From Pseudomonadales bacterium (GTDB lineage Bacteria > Pseudomonadota > Gammaproteobacteria > Pseudomonadales > Azotimanducaceae): DNA of 64,000 bases. The stretch is taken from contig JASMJM010000050.1 in the NCBI GenBank assembly GCA_030749725.1, positions 1-64,000 on the forward strand. Reading direction: 5' to 3'. Below, piece by piece: positions 16,728-26,272 of the stretch. Both the position numbers and the translations under genes were made by a program. Position 1 is the first letter of the stretch. Every line of letters begins with the position of its first letter. The notes below the pieces were generated by a model. The model did no database searches, was not told the origin of the DNA, and saw only the letters and a list, made by a program, of their open reading frames with translations.

Positions 16728-17825
16728 CTAACTCCCGGCGTTTTCCACACTGCCGGCACGTGCTTCCTTCTCAAGCAGTCTTGCTCCCCTCAAGATCCCA
16801 CCTAACGAGTAATTACCTTCGTGACATGCGTATTCATAGACTTGATCGTCACTGGCCGGCCACGGATATTCTCCGCTCCAGGGCTCGGCCCAGGTAGGAT
16901 CATCCACGGTGAATTGATACAACAGGGTATCTCTGTCGAGTCGGGAGAATCGCTCAAGCACATGGAGATCCTTCGACGCCATCCCCAGACCTGACTGTGG
17001 ACGGAAATTAGTGGTATCCACAACCAGCGTGTCTCCTTCCCAATGGCCTACAGAGTCGCCCATCCACTTCCGGACGTCGGCGGGTACATGCTTATCATTC
17101 ATGCGAACGATTCGCGCGTCGTGATTCATCTCAACGAGAATCATGACATGATCTTCGGTCTGCACTATTTTCTTGAGGTTGTTATACATAACCGGCAGCA
17201 TGGGTGGACCCGAAGTCGATCCAAATCCCAACAGGCATCGCTCTCCCAATGGACGCAGCTCCGGATCGTCATAAGGCCCACTATCCATATCTATCCACCA
17301 GGCTTCACCGGTATTCTCGTGCCGGAAGGCGCCTGCTTTTGCGATGCGCTGTTTGCCGGCATCGGACAACGCCGGCATTTGACCGTTGGTAGGTGATGTG
17401 ACAATCGAGGTCCGCCACTTCCCATCTATCTTGAAATTGCTGTCTCCAAGATCGATAAAAAATGCATTGTATCCACCGACCCGGCCCGCTGCGCCTTCGA
17501 ACTCAGGAATATAGAACTGGGTCCCACCTTTCGGTGGCGCTGTGCGATCAGGATCGCTCGGAGCCCTGTCTTTCTCCAGGCTGTTCTTCCAGTATTCTGC
17601 CACGGCTTCTGCTTCTTCATCGGTAAGTGTCAGCTTGTCACCGAGTCGAGCAGGCCTGAACGTGGGCGTCAACGTGGCTATATCGTAGGTTCCGGAGAGG
17701 TCCGGATGCCCATCCGTTGTGCGTTGTATATCGTTATCTGCCGATACACCGATTGAAACCGACACTAGGCAGGTGAAGGCAAGGTGCGTGACACTCAGCC
17801 TGTTTGGTGAAGTTCGATTGCTCAT
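16728..17825 (-). CDS. exported protein of unknown function (HPDLSG family)
   Basis: A 365-residue protein with an N-terminal signal peptide (LAFTCLVSVSIGVSA). The mature start DGHPDLSGTYD and the later VGHWEGDTLVVDTTNF and GLGMASKDLHVLERF segments belong to a family of secreted or periplasmic proteins common in Gammaproteobacteria and Acidobacteria that has no known reaction. CLLGFGSTSGPPMLPVMYNN is the typical middle. No metal site or catalytic triad is recognised. It converges with the Nudix gene and is divergent from the broken tannase, and may share a substrate field with it (plant or phenolic esters); that is conjecture. Confidence 0.65.
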   Translation of the reverse strand: MSNRTSPNRLSVTHLAFTCLVSVSIGVSADNDIQRTTDGHPDLSGTYDIATLTPTFRPARLGDKLTLTDEEAEAVAEYWKNSLEKDRAPSDPDRTAPPKGGTQFYIPEFEGAAGRVGGYNAFFIDLGDSNFKIDGKWRTSIVTSPTNGQMPALSDAGKQRIAKAGAFRHENTGEAWWIDMDSGPYDDPELRPLGERCLLGFGSTSGPPMLPVMYNNLKKIVQTEDHVMILVEMNHDARIVRMNDKHVPADVRKWMGDSVGHWEGDTLVVDTTNFRPQSGLGMASKDLHVLERFSRLDRDTLLYQFTVDDPTWAEPWSGEYPWPASDDQVYEYACHEGNYSLGGILRGARLLEKEARAGSVENAGS

Positions 17826-17948
17826 ATCCGCTCTCAGACCTTGTTTAGTCGGTCCAATTATAGTCTCGCTACTAAAAGAAACCAGATATTACGCTGCCTG
17901 TTGTTATAGGCGCTAAGACTGCTGCAAAAGGCACCAAAGTTGCCATAA

Positions 17949-18961
17949 TATGTCACAATATCAACAGGCCATTACCAAAAGCCGATTGGTAAATCTTACT
18001 TTACCGGCTGTTCAAACGCCGGACGACAAGCGCTCGGTTTTGCACAACGTTACCCAAATGACTTTACCGGGACTATTGCCGTTGCCCCGGCGTTGAGCTG
18101 GACCGGTGTTGCTGCCGCCTTCGTTTCCATACAGCAAGGCATGCACCGGACGATCGCAATCCAACTTCGGCAACACTGACTGAGGCCGACCGAAAACACA
18201 TTGCCGGTTCGATACTGAATGCCTGCGATGAACTGGACGGCATCAAAGACGGCGTCATGAACGATCCGCGTGACTGTGATTTTGATATCAACAAGCTCGA
18301 CTTGTCTGCAGCAAAACTGGCCGTTGTCAAATCTATCTATGACGGACCCTCGAGCCCCGATGGAAAGATTCTTGTCGGTTATCCGTTCGGGGGCGAAGAT
18401 CTACAGGAAGGCTGGGGCAACTGGCTCGCCCGCGGACCTAACAATTTCGGTGTGCCGAATGCTGCGTTTGGTTTTGGCACGGGCATAATGAAATACTTCA
18501 TATTCAATGATCCCGACTGGTCATATGTGAACTACGACTTCAAAGATTACGCAGAAAAAACTGAACGCCTTGCAGCGATACTCAACGCCAACAATCCGGA
18601 TCTGTCTGAGTTCCGCAAAGCTGGTGGCAAACTATTGCTTTACCACGGCTGGTCGGATGCAGCGCTATCGGCCCTCGGCACCATCGATTATGTTGAAAGT
18701 GTGTATAGGTTGGATGCGAGTGCCAAAAATGACGTTCGATTGTTCATGATGCCTGGCGTATTGCACTGTGCAGGCGGACCCGGGCCACAACAGGCCGATT
18801 TTCTGAGTGCACTGGAACAGTGGGAACAGAACGACAAGATTCCCGAAGTGATTGCTGCACGGTTTCCCGAAGGCGGCTCCCGCCCGCTCTGCGCATATCC
18901 CAAGAAGGCTGTGTATCTTGGTGGCAATGACCGGGACCCAGGCAGTTTTGAGCGCCGATAA
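17949..18961 (+). pseudogene. tannase/feruloyl esterase family, 5'-truncated and frameshifted
   Basis: Two frames encode pieces of one alpha/beta-hydrolase of the tannase family. The first (about 17949-18150) contains the nucleophile region KSYFTGCSNAGRQALGFAQR. After a shift near 18145-18150 the second frame continues with DRNPTSATLTEADRKH, ACDELDGIKDGV, and the catalytic-acid and His regions LYHGWSDAALS and MPGVLHCAGGPG. The first 100 or more residues, including the signal peptide, are absent, since stops precede 17949. The frame change also seems to have lost some residues after AAFVSIQQG. The 3' half alone could make a 234-residue protein from ATG 18257 but would lack the nucleophile, so I call it a pseudogene. 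Confidence 0.85.
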
Positions 18962-19086
18962 CATTTCATCAGACGCACTCGGACAGCCGCAAGGCATCTG
19001 GCGTGTAGAATGCGAGCCCGGCATTTCGCTCTTGTTTCATGGTATGCTGATAGCTGTCGATATGATAAAGCGGATAAGGAGGGCGC

Positions 19087-19536
19087 ATGTACGAAATTCC
19101 TAAAATCCGGGTATCTGTGGAAATCACACTGTCAAGCGGCGAATCTTTGAATGGGACCCTGTTTATTACCGAGGACCTGGTAACCGCAAGCGGGGAACCC
19201 AGTATCGACGATTTTCTGAATGAGGACGGCGATCCGTTCTTTCCGTTTGAGGGCGGGGATGGCAGCTACCGCCTATTGAACAGACCTCAACTTTCCTATA
19301 TCAGGAGTTGGCAGGACGACTCAGCTATTCAGAGTCAGACCCTGCTTGAACCCAAAGCACTGGAAGTATATTTTTCGAATGGACAGAACCTGAACGGCGT
19401 TGTCTATCCAACTTTGGCGGAAGAGACCAGAGTTTCAGATATACTCAACGGTCGTTACACGTTTATCACCATGTTTCACGGTGGACGCAAGGTGTTCCTG
19501 AATCGCGATCACATTGTGTCCGTCAAGAACATCTAA
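19087..19536 (+). CDS. hypothetical protein with internal duplication
   Basis: A 149-residue soluble protein of unknown family. Two similar halves are visible: VSVEITLSSGESLNGTLFI (residues 7-25) and LEVYFSNGQNLNGVVYP (about residues 92-108). Each is followed by an acidic loop (DDFLNEDGDPFFPF; SDILNGRYTFI) and a closing strand with conserved basic/aromatic residues (YRLLNRPQLSYIR; KVFLNRDHIVSVK). This looks like a duplicated small beta-barrel domain, Sm- or PilZ-like in flavour, though I cannot assign it. AGGAGGG lies 6 bases before the ATG, so translation is well supported. It converges with the TonB-domain gene. It ends in TAA. Confidence 0.65.
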   Translation: MYEIPKIRVSVEITLSSGESLNGTLFITEDLVTASGEPSIDDFLNEDGDPFFPFEGGDGSYRLLNRPQLSYIRSWQDDSAIQSQTLLEPKALEVYFSNGQNLNGVVYPTLAEETRVSDILNGRYTFITMFHGGRKVFLNRDHIVSVKNI

Positions 19537-19556
19537 CGATTGAGTACAGCCACCGC

Positions 19557-20390
19557 CTATCTATCCTGTTCAAGGGTTTGTTTCGATTCCGGCAATAGAA
19601 ACCTGACTCTGTACCGAACACCTTCAACAACCACCGCCCGACCCTCTGCATACCTGGGTTTGTATCTGAATTGCCGTACCGCCTGCAGCGCTGCATCGTT
19701 GAATATCGGATTGCCATATTCTGAACAGCTTTGATCGACCGAGCTGTTCACTGCCATGCCACACGCTTCCACTACCACCGGTTCCTCAACCTTGCCCTCC
19801 ATAGAAAGGTTGAATTCGATCAGCACCCAGCCTGCTATTCCCTGCTCTAATGCCGGCTGGGGATAGACGGGATCTGCTCTCTCAAGCAGATGGTAGTCAT
19901 CCCCTGCCGCGCTCGTCAGGGCAACCGGCTCCGCCGACATAGCTGCGTAGCCGGCTGATTCCGCCGCAGGCTCGTTCGTAAACTGCTCTCGAGGCGCCCC
20001 CCTGTTTGCCCGCTCCGGCACGCTCTTGCGCAGCTGTTCGGCACGCTCCCCTTCTTGCTGCAGGGGTGCGAATTCAGGGGCGCCCTGCCCGTCGGTCAGA
20101 ACCAGCCGGGATTCAGTTTCGTACCTGTCCAAGCTGACGACAAACAATACGCCGATAGCAAACATCAAACTGACGGCCATGGACAGTTGCGGAATCCCGC
20201 CGAGCAACCAGTGGTCATTCAACTCCTCAGCCACTTGACTCGAAGCCAGTTCCTTTATGTGACGATCGAGATCTGCCGGGACGGTAGCTACGTTGGTAGC
20301 GACTTTCTGAAAGACTTCAGATACGTCCTGAAATTCCTGTTGGAACTCATGATCTTCCCTTCGCCAGCTATTTCTATCTTCAGGTTTCAT
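19557..20390 (-). CDS. membrane protein with TonB C-terminal domain, partner of ECF sigma factor
   Basis: A 277-residue protein. The N-terminal 75 residues are acidic, helical and cytoplasmic; one membrane helix follows (LSMAVSLMFAIGVLFVVSL), then a variable linker. The C-terminus is a TonB-like domain (YPQPALEQGIAGWVLIEFNLS...AALQAVRQFRYKP). The start overlaps the end of the ECF sigma gene by 11 bp, so the two are coupled. I infer that the cytoplasmic part acts as anti-sigma factor, with the periplasmic TonB fold sensing or transmitting a signal. A plain TonB energy transducer is the alternative, but no ExbB/ExbD is nearby. ATG 20390 avoids a basic leader that overlaps sigma region 4. It ends in TAG. 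Confidence 0.7.
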   Translation of the reverse strand: MKPEDRNSWRREDHEFQQEFQDVSEVFQKVATNVATVPADLDRHIKELASSQVAEELNDHWLLGGIPQLSMAVSLMFAIGVLFVVSLDRYETESRLVLTDGQGAPEFAPLQQEGERAEQLRKSVPERANRGAPREQFTNEPAAESAGYAAMSAEPVALTSAAGDDYHLLERADPVYPQPALEQGIAGWVLIEFNLSMEGKVEEPVVVEACGMAVNSSVDQSCSEYGNPIFNDAALQAVRQFRYKPRYAEGRAVVVEGVRYRVRFLLPESKQTLEQDR

Positions 20391-20988
20391 TTTCCGTTTC
20401 CGCCAGCTTTGTCCTGATCTTGCCATACGCATATCGCAACCGGCTCTTGGCAGCTTCCCGAGCGATATTCTGAGTGCCGGCAATCTCTTCGATCGTGAGG
20501 CCGCCCTCTTCCCGCAGCAAGAAGGCTTCTTTCTGTTCCGATGGTAACGATTCAACTATTGTCAGCAGCCGCTCCGCACGTTCCATCAGGATGGCATCCT
20601 GTTCCGGGGAATCGGAAGTCGGCGCCGCCACATCGGTCAATGCTTCCCCCTCGGGAATTCTGTCCTGTTGCCGGTAATAATCCACCAGGCGATTGTGAGC
20701 CAGTGTAAATAACCAGGATCTAAAACGCCCACTGCTGCTATATCGTTTGCCGGAAGAGATGACGCGCAGCCACACATCTTGAAACAGTTCCCTGGCCACT
20801 GGCTCACCACCAGACTGTCTGATGAGAAAACTATAGAGCGGTTGTTTGAATCGTCTGTAGAGTTCGTCAAACGCGCGCATATCCCCACTCTGATAAGCCG
20901 TCATCAGCTCATCATCCCCTTTCCTGCCATAGCTACGTCGACTGGAGTAACTGATATTTGCCAAGGTCTGTCCGATCGCCAAGGACAT
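20380..20988 (-). CDS. ECF (sigma-70 family, group 4) RNA polymerase sigma factor
   Basis: A 202-residue sigma factor lacking regions 1 and 3. Region 2 is FDELYRRFKQPLYSFLIRQ...ARELFQDVWLRV with FRSWLFTLAHNRLVDYYR. Region 4 is LLTIVESLPSEQKEAFLLREEGGLTIEEIA with AAKSRLRYAYGKIR. The linker is acidic and Pro/Ser-rich. It forms an operon with the TonB-domain membrane protein immediately downstream, the usual arrangement for an ECF factor and its membrane regulator. The target promoters are unknown. A distinct -35/-10 for autoregulation was not identified by eye. Confidence 0.88.
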   Translation of the reverse strand: MSLAIGQTLANISYSSRRSYGRKGDDELMTAYQSGDMRAFDELYRRFKQPLYSFLIRQSGGEPVARELFQDVWLRVISSGKRYSSSGRFRSWLFTLAHNRLVDYYRQQDRIPEGEALTDVAAPTSDSPEQDAILMERAERLLTIVESLPSEQKEAFLLREEGGLTIEEIAGTQNIAREAAKSRLRYAYGKIRTKLAETENET

Positions 20989-21124
20989 AATCCATGCTGG
21001 GCCCTAAATCCACCGGTTGACAGATTACCACAACAGACGTTTGCCCGGCTTGCTGGCAGCTGCTCACTGTCTAGGTCATGTTAACGTCGGATCCGCTCAA
21101 ACGGGTTAATCGTCCCAGCCCGAC

Positions 21125-22650
21125 TCAGCTGGCAGAAGCGGCCAGCAGGTTACATCCGTGCACTGCAGCGGTCTTCTCAACGCTATGGGGATAGACCGCA
21201 TCACTATCAGTGATTTGGTCAGCAGCAAACGTCTGCCGCAAACTCACGTTCTCTGTAGCAACCGGTTCACCCTCATGCAGACGCGGTCTGAAGCGCGTAA
21301 CGCGTAGTATGTTCTTTACATATCTGCCCAGCCGGGACGGTGTGTTGCTCTCAACGAGCGCGATGTTGCTTACCTTGCCGTCGTGACTTACCAAAAAATC
21401 CAGGTCCATGTAGTACTCGGACAGATCCTCTTTGCCGTCAACCTTTGCCAGGTCAAGTACCTGCGGGTAACAGAGCGCTAAAGGCGTGCCGATCAATCCG
21501 GATCGCCGGGGTTTTGGTTTGCTGAATGAGAAGGAGATTCCGCGAGAGTCGGATTGAGCAGGTCGATAGGTCTTCACATGAACCGACTGGGGCCGGCGCC
21601 TTTGCGCTTGACCGTAGGCACTCACCAGATGGCTAACTCGGCTGACTCCCAGCCGCGTGGGGGCAGCGAACAGTCGTTCTGCTTTTCTATTGACTCCGTC
21701 TTCCCAGGCCAGCATATTCCAGGCTCTTCTGTATAGCTTGCCGGCATTGCCTTCCCTACCCGTCAACAGGCTCATATCCGCCAGATGCATGATTGCTGTC
21801 AGTTCGTCTGCTGCATCGGTGGCCGGTTCACGCACCACGATATCCAGCGCCCTTTCCAAGGGCTCATCCGGACAGCAGCGCCCCTGCAGGTACATGGTTG
21901 CGGACATCGCTCTCAGAATGGAAACCAATTTGAGATCGACGGCGCTGTTATTGGTTTCAGTTAAGTTTCCCAGCTTGGACATTGCAGGAATCATCCTCTG
22001 ATCGCTTTCGCCATAGTTCCTCTCACTGATTTTGTAAGCGAATCTCTGTTGCAGATCTACTGGTTGCGTGACACAGGCCAATATGCCGATGCACTACGGA
22101 TCTACGACAGAGCGTTGCAGGTAGCAGCCAGAATCTGGCCGGTTGCCAAATTCACTTTGGTGATCCAGTCGACAATACTGAGTTGCTTGAGGGTATAGAC
22201 GCCGTGGTTTCGATGCGCGATGTGCTGCGCTCGCCGCAGCAGTTCGAGGGACTCTGCATACCTCTGCGTTTGATAATGCAGCGCACCTAACTGACTCATG
22301 CTGGCCAGGAGGATTGGCGCGTATGGTCCCTTCGTCTCTGCGGCAATATCGATGCTGCGGGCGAAATTTTGCTCCGAGGCATCATACTGCTGCAGATTTC
22401 GTTGGATGGTTGCCAGGTTGTGGAGTGGGGCTGCCAATTCATATTGCCCTGCTGCGACAGTTCTCTGCTTCGCCTCGACAATTCGCTCAGCGATGGGCAA
22501 TGCGTCTGCGTAATCGCCCGCAGCCCAATGCATCTGTAACGCCTCTCGGTCGGGCGACGTTGTGTCGTCAGACACGTCGCCCGCAGAGGCCAAGCCACCA
22601 CCCAGCATGCCGCTGCTCAAGACTGCCAGTGCTCTCACCCATGTACTCAT
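21125..22650 (-). pseudogene. exported TPR protein with TonB-like C-terminus, broken by a 65-bp inverted transposition
   Basis: Reading on the minus strand, the gene starts at ATG 22650 with a signal peptide (VRALAVLSSGMLGGGLASA) and TPR-like helices, and runs to GQILAA. There an insert of 65 bp (22058-22122) brings stop codons and a frame change. Removing those 65 bp restores a perfect frame (GQILAA-DLQQRFAYKISERNYG). Read on the opposite strand, the same 65 bp encode YWLRDTGQYADALRIYDRAL, a textbook TPR helix pair. That pair is missing about 30 residues downstream, after MSKLGN. The segment was therefore moved and inverted within the gene. The C-terminal half (MDLDFLVSHDGKVSNIAL...TRFRPRL) resembles a TonB C-terminal fold. 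Together the halves would make about 500 residues. Confidence 0.85.
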
Positions 22651-22967
22651 AGTAAGTTCCTGATGTTCGCGCTGCTGGCCCAGAGGCCAGTGACCGCACA
22701 AAAAGTACGGTGATATTTCTTCTTTCCCTGTCGGGTTAGAGGTGTCGGTCGGGATCGATCCGTCTTTTCACCAACTACTTCCATTGGATCTCAATATTCT
22801 CCGGGTTCTCAGAATCATGGTGCCCTTTAGAATACCCCGAATTGAGATGTATGCTCTGCACCGGCCGACCAAATGCCCGGATCGTTCGACGAGCGCGTGG
22901 AACTGTTGATGTTGCACAACTAACCGGATATGGTTAATTTCAACTCGAAGGTTGAAGAGGCAACGAA
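22651..22967. other. 317-bp gap without recognised gene
   Basis: Nothing convincing was seen here on either strand. The segment separates the broken TPR gene from gloB and should hold the promoters of both. No clear -35/-10 pair, hairpin terminator or tRNA was recognised. Confidence 0.4.
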
Positions 22968-23738
22968 ATGGCTGAACTGCAAGTAAACATGTTTCCCTGC
23001 TTAAGCGACAACTATGGCTACCTGGTTCACGACGGTGACAGCGATGTCACCGCCGCAATCGATACGCCCGAAGCATCCAAGGTTAACGCAGCACTTGAGG
23101 CAACAGGCTGGAAACTGACCCACATCCTGAATACACACCACCATTTCGATCACGCCGGTGGCAATCTCGAGTTGCAGGCAAAGTGGGGATGCACCATCGT
23201 CGGATCGAGCAGCGACGCGGCCCGGATTCCGGGTATTCAGCAGCAGGTAGCAGATGGCGATCGCTTTGATCTGGGCGGTCATTCAGTACGTGTGCTGGAC
23301 GTATCGGGACATACCCAGGGACACATCGCCTATTACTTCGAAGACGATGCCATCCTGTTCAGTGGCGATGCATTGTTTGCCCTCGGCTGTGGGCGTCTGT
23401 TCGAAGGGTCGGCAGATCAGATGTGGACCAGTCTACAGAAGGTGATGGCTCTGCCGGACGACACAGTGGTCTACTGTGCCCATGAGTACACCCAGGCCAA
23501 CGCCAAATTTGCCCTTTCCGTCGAGCCGCAGAACGAAGAGTTGGTGGCCAGAGCGAAGCAGATCGATACACTGCGTGACCGCGGAGAACCGACCGTCCCT
23601 TCCGATATCGGTTTAGAGAAACGCACCAATCCCTTCCTCCGACCCATGAGTGAGGATCTGCAGGCAACCGTTGGCCTGGTCGGGGCACCATTGGTGGAGG
23701 TATTTGCCGAGACCCGGCGGCGTAAGGACGTCTTCTGA
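22968..23738 (+). CDS. gloB: hydroxyacylglutathione hydrolase (glyoxalase II)
   Basis: A 256-residue metallo-beta-lactamase-fold enzyme that hydrolyses S-lactoylglutathione to lactate and glutathione in the cytoplasm, the second step of methylglyoxal detoxification. The dinuclear metal motif THHHFDHAGGN is at about residues 57-67. SGHTQGHIAYYF and FSGDALFALGCGRLFEG supply further His and Asp ligands, and VVYCAHEYTQANAKFAL holds the last His. The C-terminal segment RTNPFLRP is diagnostic for GloB. Length matches the family. It stands alone and converges with the SulP gene. It ends in TGA. Confidence 0.93.
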   Translation: MAELQVNMFPCLSDNYGYLVHDGDSDVTAAIDTPEASKVNAALEATGWKLTHILNTHHHFDHAGGNLELQAKWGCTIVGSSSDAARIPGIQQQVADGDRFDLGGHSVRVLDVSGHTQGHIAYYFEDDAILFSGDALFALGCGRLFEGSADQMWTSLQKVMALPDDTVVYCAHEYTQANAKFALSVEPQNEELVARAKQIDTLRDRGEPTVPSDIGLEKRTNPFLRPMSEDLQATVGLVGAPLVEVFAETRRRKDVF

Positions 23739-23776
23739 ACTCACTCGGCAACGCTCTGCCGCGATTCCTGCCGCTT

Positions 23777-25492
23777 TCAGATCCCACCCAGTTCGCGCAT
23801 GGCTATATCCGCGGTGAAGAAGACCTTTCCCTTCATCTGTCTGTGAAAGTCGGTCTCCCTCAGGCGGTCCATGACCGGCCCTTTAACCTCGGCGAGGTGA
23901 AGCGTAACACCCACTGCATGCAGGTTTTCAGATAAGGTCTCCAACATTTCCAAGCCACTGGTATCGATAAAATTTGTCGCGGTACAGATCAGCAGGATAT
24001 GCTGCAACGCCAGACTTTCGGCTACTTTGTTGAGCAGGAAGGTTTCAATATAGCGCGTATTTACGAAGTAGAGACTCTCATCGATGCGCACCGCCAATAC
24101 TTCGGGGCAGGTTGTCACCGCATACCTTGACACGTTCCTGAAATGTTCAGATTGCCCGACCCTGCCGACTACCGCGATGTTCGGTTTACTGCTGCTTCTA
24201 ATCAACAGAGCGAAAGAGATGGCGATCCCCACCAGGATCCCCGTCTCGACGCCGGTCGCTAACACCGCAGTAAAGGTGCACAGAAAGGTGACCGCATCCG
24301 TTTGATTGAACACCAGTATCTTGCGAATCAATTGCACATCGATCAACTGTAGCGCAGACATCACGATGATTGCAGACAGCACCCCTTGCGGCAGATAGAA
24401 GAAAAGTGGCGCGAGAAACACCAGCGCCACGACTACGCCGAGTGCCGTCACGAGGGATGCCATGGGTGAAGTAGCACCCGAGCTGTAGTTTACGATGGTG
24501 CGTGCAAAACTGCCGGCTACCGGGAATCCACCCAACAAGGCTGCACCGATATTGGCGCCGCCGAGCGCCACCAGCTCCCGGTTGGGTTCTATTTTCTCCC
24601 TTCGTTTGGTGGCTACAGCCGTGCCAACCGATGCGCTTTCGATGAAGATCACCATACTGATCAGAACGGCGGAAGGCAGCAGATGCAGCAATTGCTGCAG
24701 CTCAAACAGCTGCAAGTTGAGTGACGGCAACTGCGTAGGTATAGCACCCACTACGGCAACTTCGTCTAGGGCAAACATCCACACCAGCCAGATACCCAGC
24801 AGTACAGCATACAGGGGAGCGGATTTTGTCAGCACACTGCCAAGGTAGTAAGACAGGCCCAGGCGCACCACGATCTTGCTAAGGGGAGAACGACAAAACC
24901 ACATGAGCAGCATGGCAGAGACAGAGATGGACAGCGTGACGCCACTGATATCACTCAGGTTCGACGCCAGGTGAGACAGTACCGCATCGATGCCGGTACC
25001 GGGCGCGCTGTCGATTCCGGCGATCGCGGCAAGCTGATTGATTATAATCAGACAAGCTGCCGCGGATATAAAGCCGGTCACTACAGCGTGACTCAGGAAA
25101 CTGACCAGTGCGCCAAAATTGATAATCCGGAGAAAGATCAGAACCAGCCCGCTGACCAGGGCCAGTTGCACTGCGGTTTCAGCATAGGCGGACGTTCCCG
25201 CCGGCGCCAGAGAGGAGACCGTCTCGAGGGTCATCATGGCTACTATCGCGGTGGGACCCACGGCCAGCGTTCGACTGCTGCCGAACACCGCATAGCATAC
25301 GAGGGCAGCGATGGCTGCATAGAGTCCCGCTTCGGCCGGCAATCCTGCCAGAAAGGCGTATGCGATCACCTGGGGAATGGTGAGAAAGGTCACCACGATC
25401 CCTGCGACCACGTCTTCGCGCAGTTGCATACGATCGTAGTCCCAGGCCCAGGTCAGCAGTGGGATGGATCTCGCCCGGCTAAGGAACTGCAT
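23777..25492 (-). CDS. SulP family anion permease with STAS domain
   Basis: A 571-residue inner-membrane SLC26/SulP transporter. The N-terminal signature AGIVVTFLTIPQVIAYAFLAGLP is followed by about 10-12 hydrophobic segments and the family loop FVESASVGTAVATKRREKIEPNRELVALGGANI-like region (about residues 280-320). The cytoplasmic STAS domain starts near residue 440, with the nucleotide-loop Ser in FIDTSGLEML. Substrates of the family are sulfate, bicarbonate and other anions, and the sequence cannot discriminate between them. It lies 111 bp downstream of the molybdoenzyme chaperone on the same strand, so it may belong to that operon and import or export an anion used or produced there. Confidence 0.88.
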   Translation of the reverse strand: MQFLSRARSIPLLTWAWDYDRMQLREDVVAGIVVTFLTIPQVIAYAFLAGLPAEAGLYAAIAALVCYAVFGSSRTLAVGPTAIVAMMTLETVSSLAPAGTSAYAETAVQLALVSGLVLIFLRIINFGALVSFLSHAVVTGFISAAACLIIINQLAAIAGIDSAPGTGIDAVLSHLASNLSDISGVTLSISVSAMLLMWFCRSPLSKIVVRLGLSYYLGSVLTKSAPLYAVLLGIWLVWMFALDEVAVVGAIPTQLPSLNLQLFELQQLLHLLPSAVLISMVIFIESASVGTAVATKRREKIEPNRELVALGGANIGAALLGGFPVAGSFARTIVNYSSGATSPMASLVTALGVVVALVFLAPLFFYLPQGVLSAIIVMSALQLIDVQLIRKILVFNQTDAVTFLCTFTAVLATGVETGILVGIAISFALLIRSSSKPNIAVVGRVGQSEHFRNVSRYAVTTCPEVLAVRIDESLYFVNTRYIETFLLNKVAESLALQHILLICTATNFIDTSGLEMLETLSENLHAVGVTLHLAEVKGPVMDRLRETDFHRQMKGKVFFTADIAMRELGGI

Positions 25493-25603
25493 CTGGCAAT
25501 AATCTCCACGCTTATAAATCTAGAGTATAAGTATATAACAGATGGAGATAAATGGTCGAAGCCGTATTTGCAGCGATCCACGGCCGTGGTTAGCCGCATC
25601 ATC

Positions 25604-26272
25604 TCATTTCGATGGTGATTCGCCGTGCCGATTGAGTTGCTGCAATTCAGAGCCAGCGAATTCACCCGTCAGGGTCATGCCGACCAGGTATAGGGGCATC
25701 GGTTTGCGCGCTTGTAGTTGCTCGATGATCCTTGGAATCCAACGGGTCAGGTGACGCTCCAACAGATCACGCTGGGCCGTGCGCAATGGTGCCGCCTCAT
25801 TCACATTGCCTGCAGATGCCTCCCGCTGAGTCAGAAACTGGAGAAACTCCAGCACCGTGGGGATGCTGTCCGGCAAGTCACGCACTGCCGCATCTGCCGT
25901 ACTGAGACCGAAATGGCGATACAAGCGCAGCAACTCCTCCATCACCTGGCGGCGGTCGCCACCGAGTAATCCGCCATACAAGGGACAGGGAGGACCATCC
26001 ACGGGCAGGTCGAACAATCGAATGTACTCACTCTCCATTGCATCGACCGATTCAAGCTCGAAACAGGCGAGGTCCTGGACGGAAAAGTCGTAAGGAAGCT
26101 GCTCGATCAGCTCTGACAGAACATTGCGCAGTTCGCCTGTGGCCACTTCACCCCTTAGCTCGGAAGTTGGGTAGGCCAATACTTCGGAGAGCTTGGCATA
26201 GAAGGAGCTGCGCACAGCGGCAGCCTGGTGATGCGTCTCGATCAGGCTAATCTCGCCGCTCTGTTGCGTCAT
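25604..26272 (-). CDS. TorD/DmsD-type molybdoenzyme chaperone (delta subunit of type II DMSO reductase family)
   Basis: A 222-residue all-helical protein. The central ESEYIRLFDLPVDGPPCPLYGGLLGGDRRQVMEEL matches the ExxYxxLF...GPP-PPYES region of the TorD/NarJ chaperones, and DLPDSIPTVLEFLQFL is their second conserved helix (D-x-P-D-H/S). It would bind the alpha subunit in the cytoplasm and assist molybdenum-cofactor insertion without being part of the final enzyme. The ATG at 26272 overlaps the end of the beta-subunit gene by 26 bp, so they are cotranscribed. In ethylbenzene and dimethylsulfide dehydrogenase operons the chaperone is likewise last. Confidence 0.82.
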   Translation of the reverse strand: MTQQSGEISLIETHHQAAAVRSSFYAKLSEVLAYPTSELRGEVATGELRNVLSELIEQLPYDFSVQDLACFELESVDAMESEYIRLFDLPVDGPPCPLYGGLLGGDRRQVMEELLRLYRHFGLSTADAAVRDLPDSIPTVLEFLQFLTQREASAGNVNEAAPLRTAQRDLLERHLTRWIPRIIEQLQARKPMPLYLVGMTLTGEFAGSELQQLNRHGESPSK

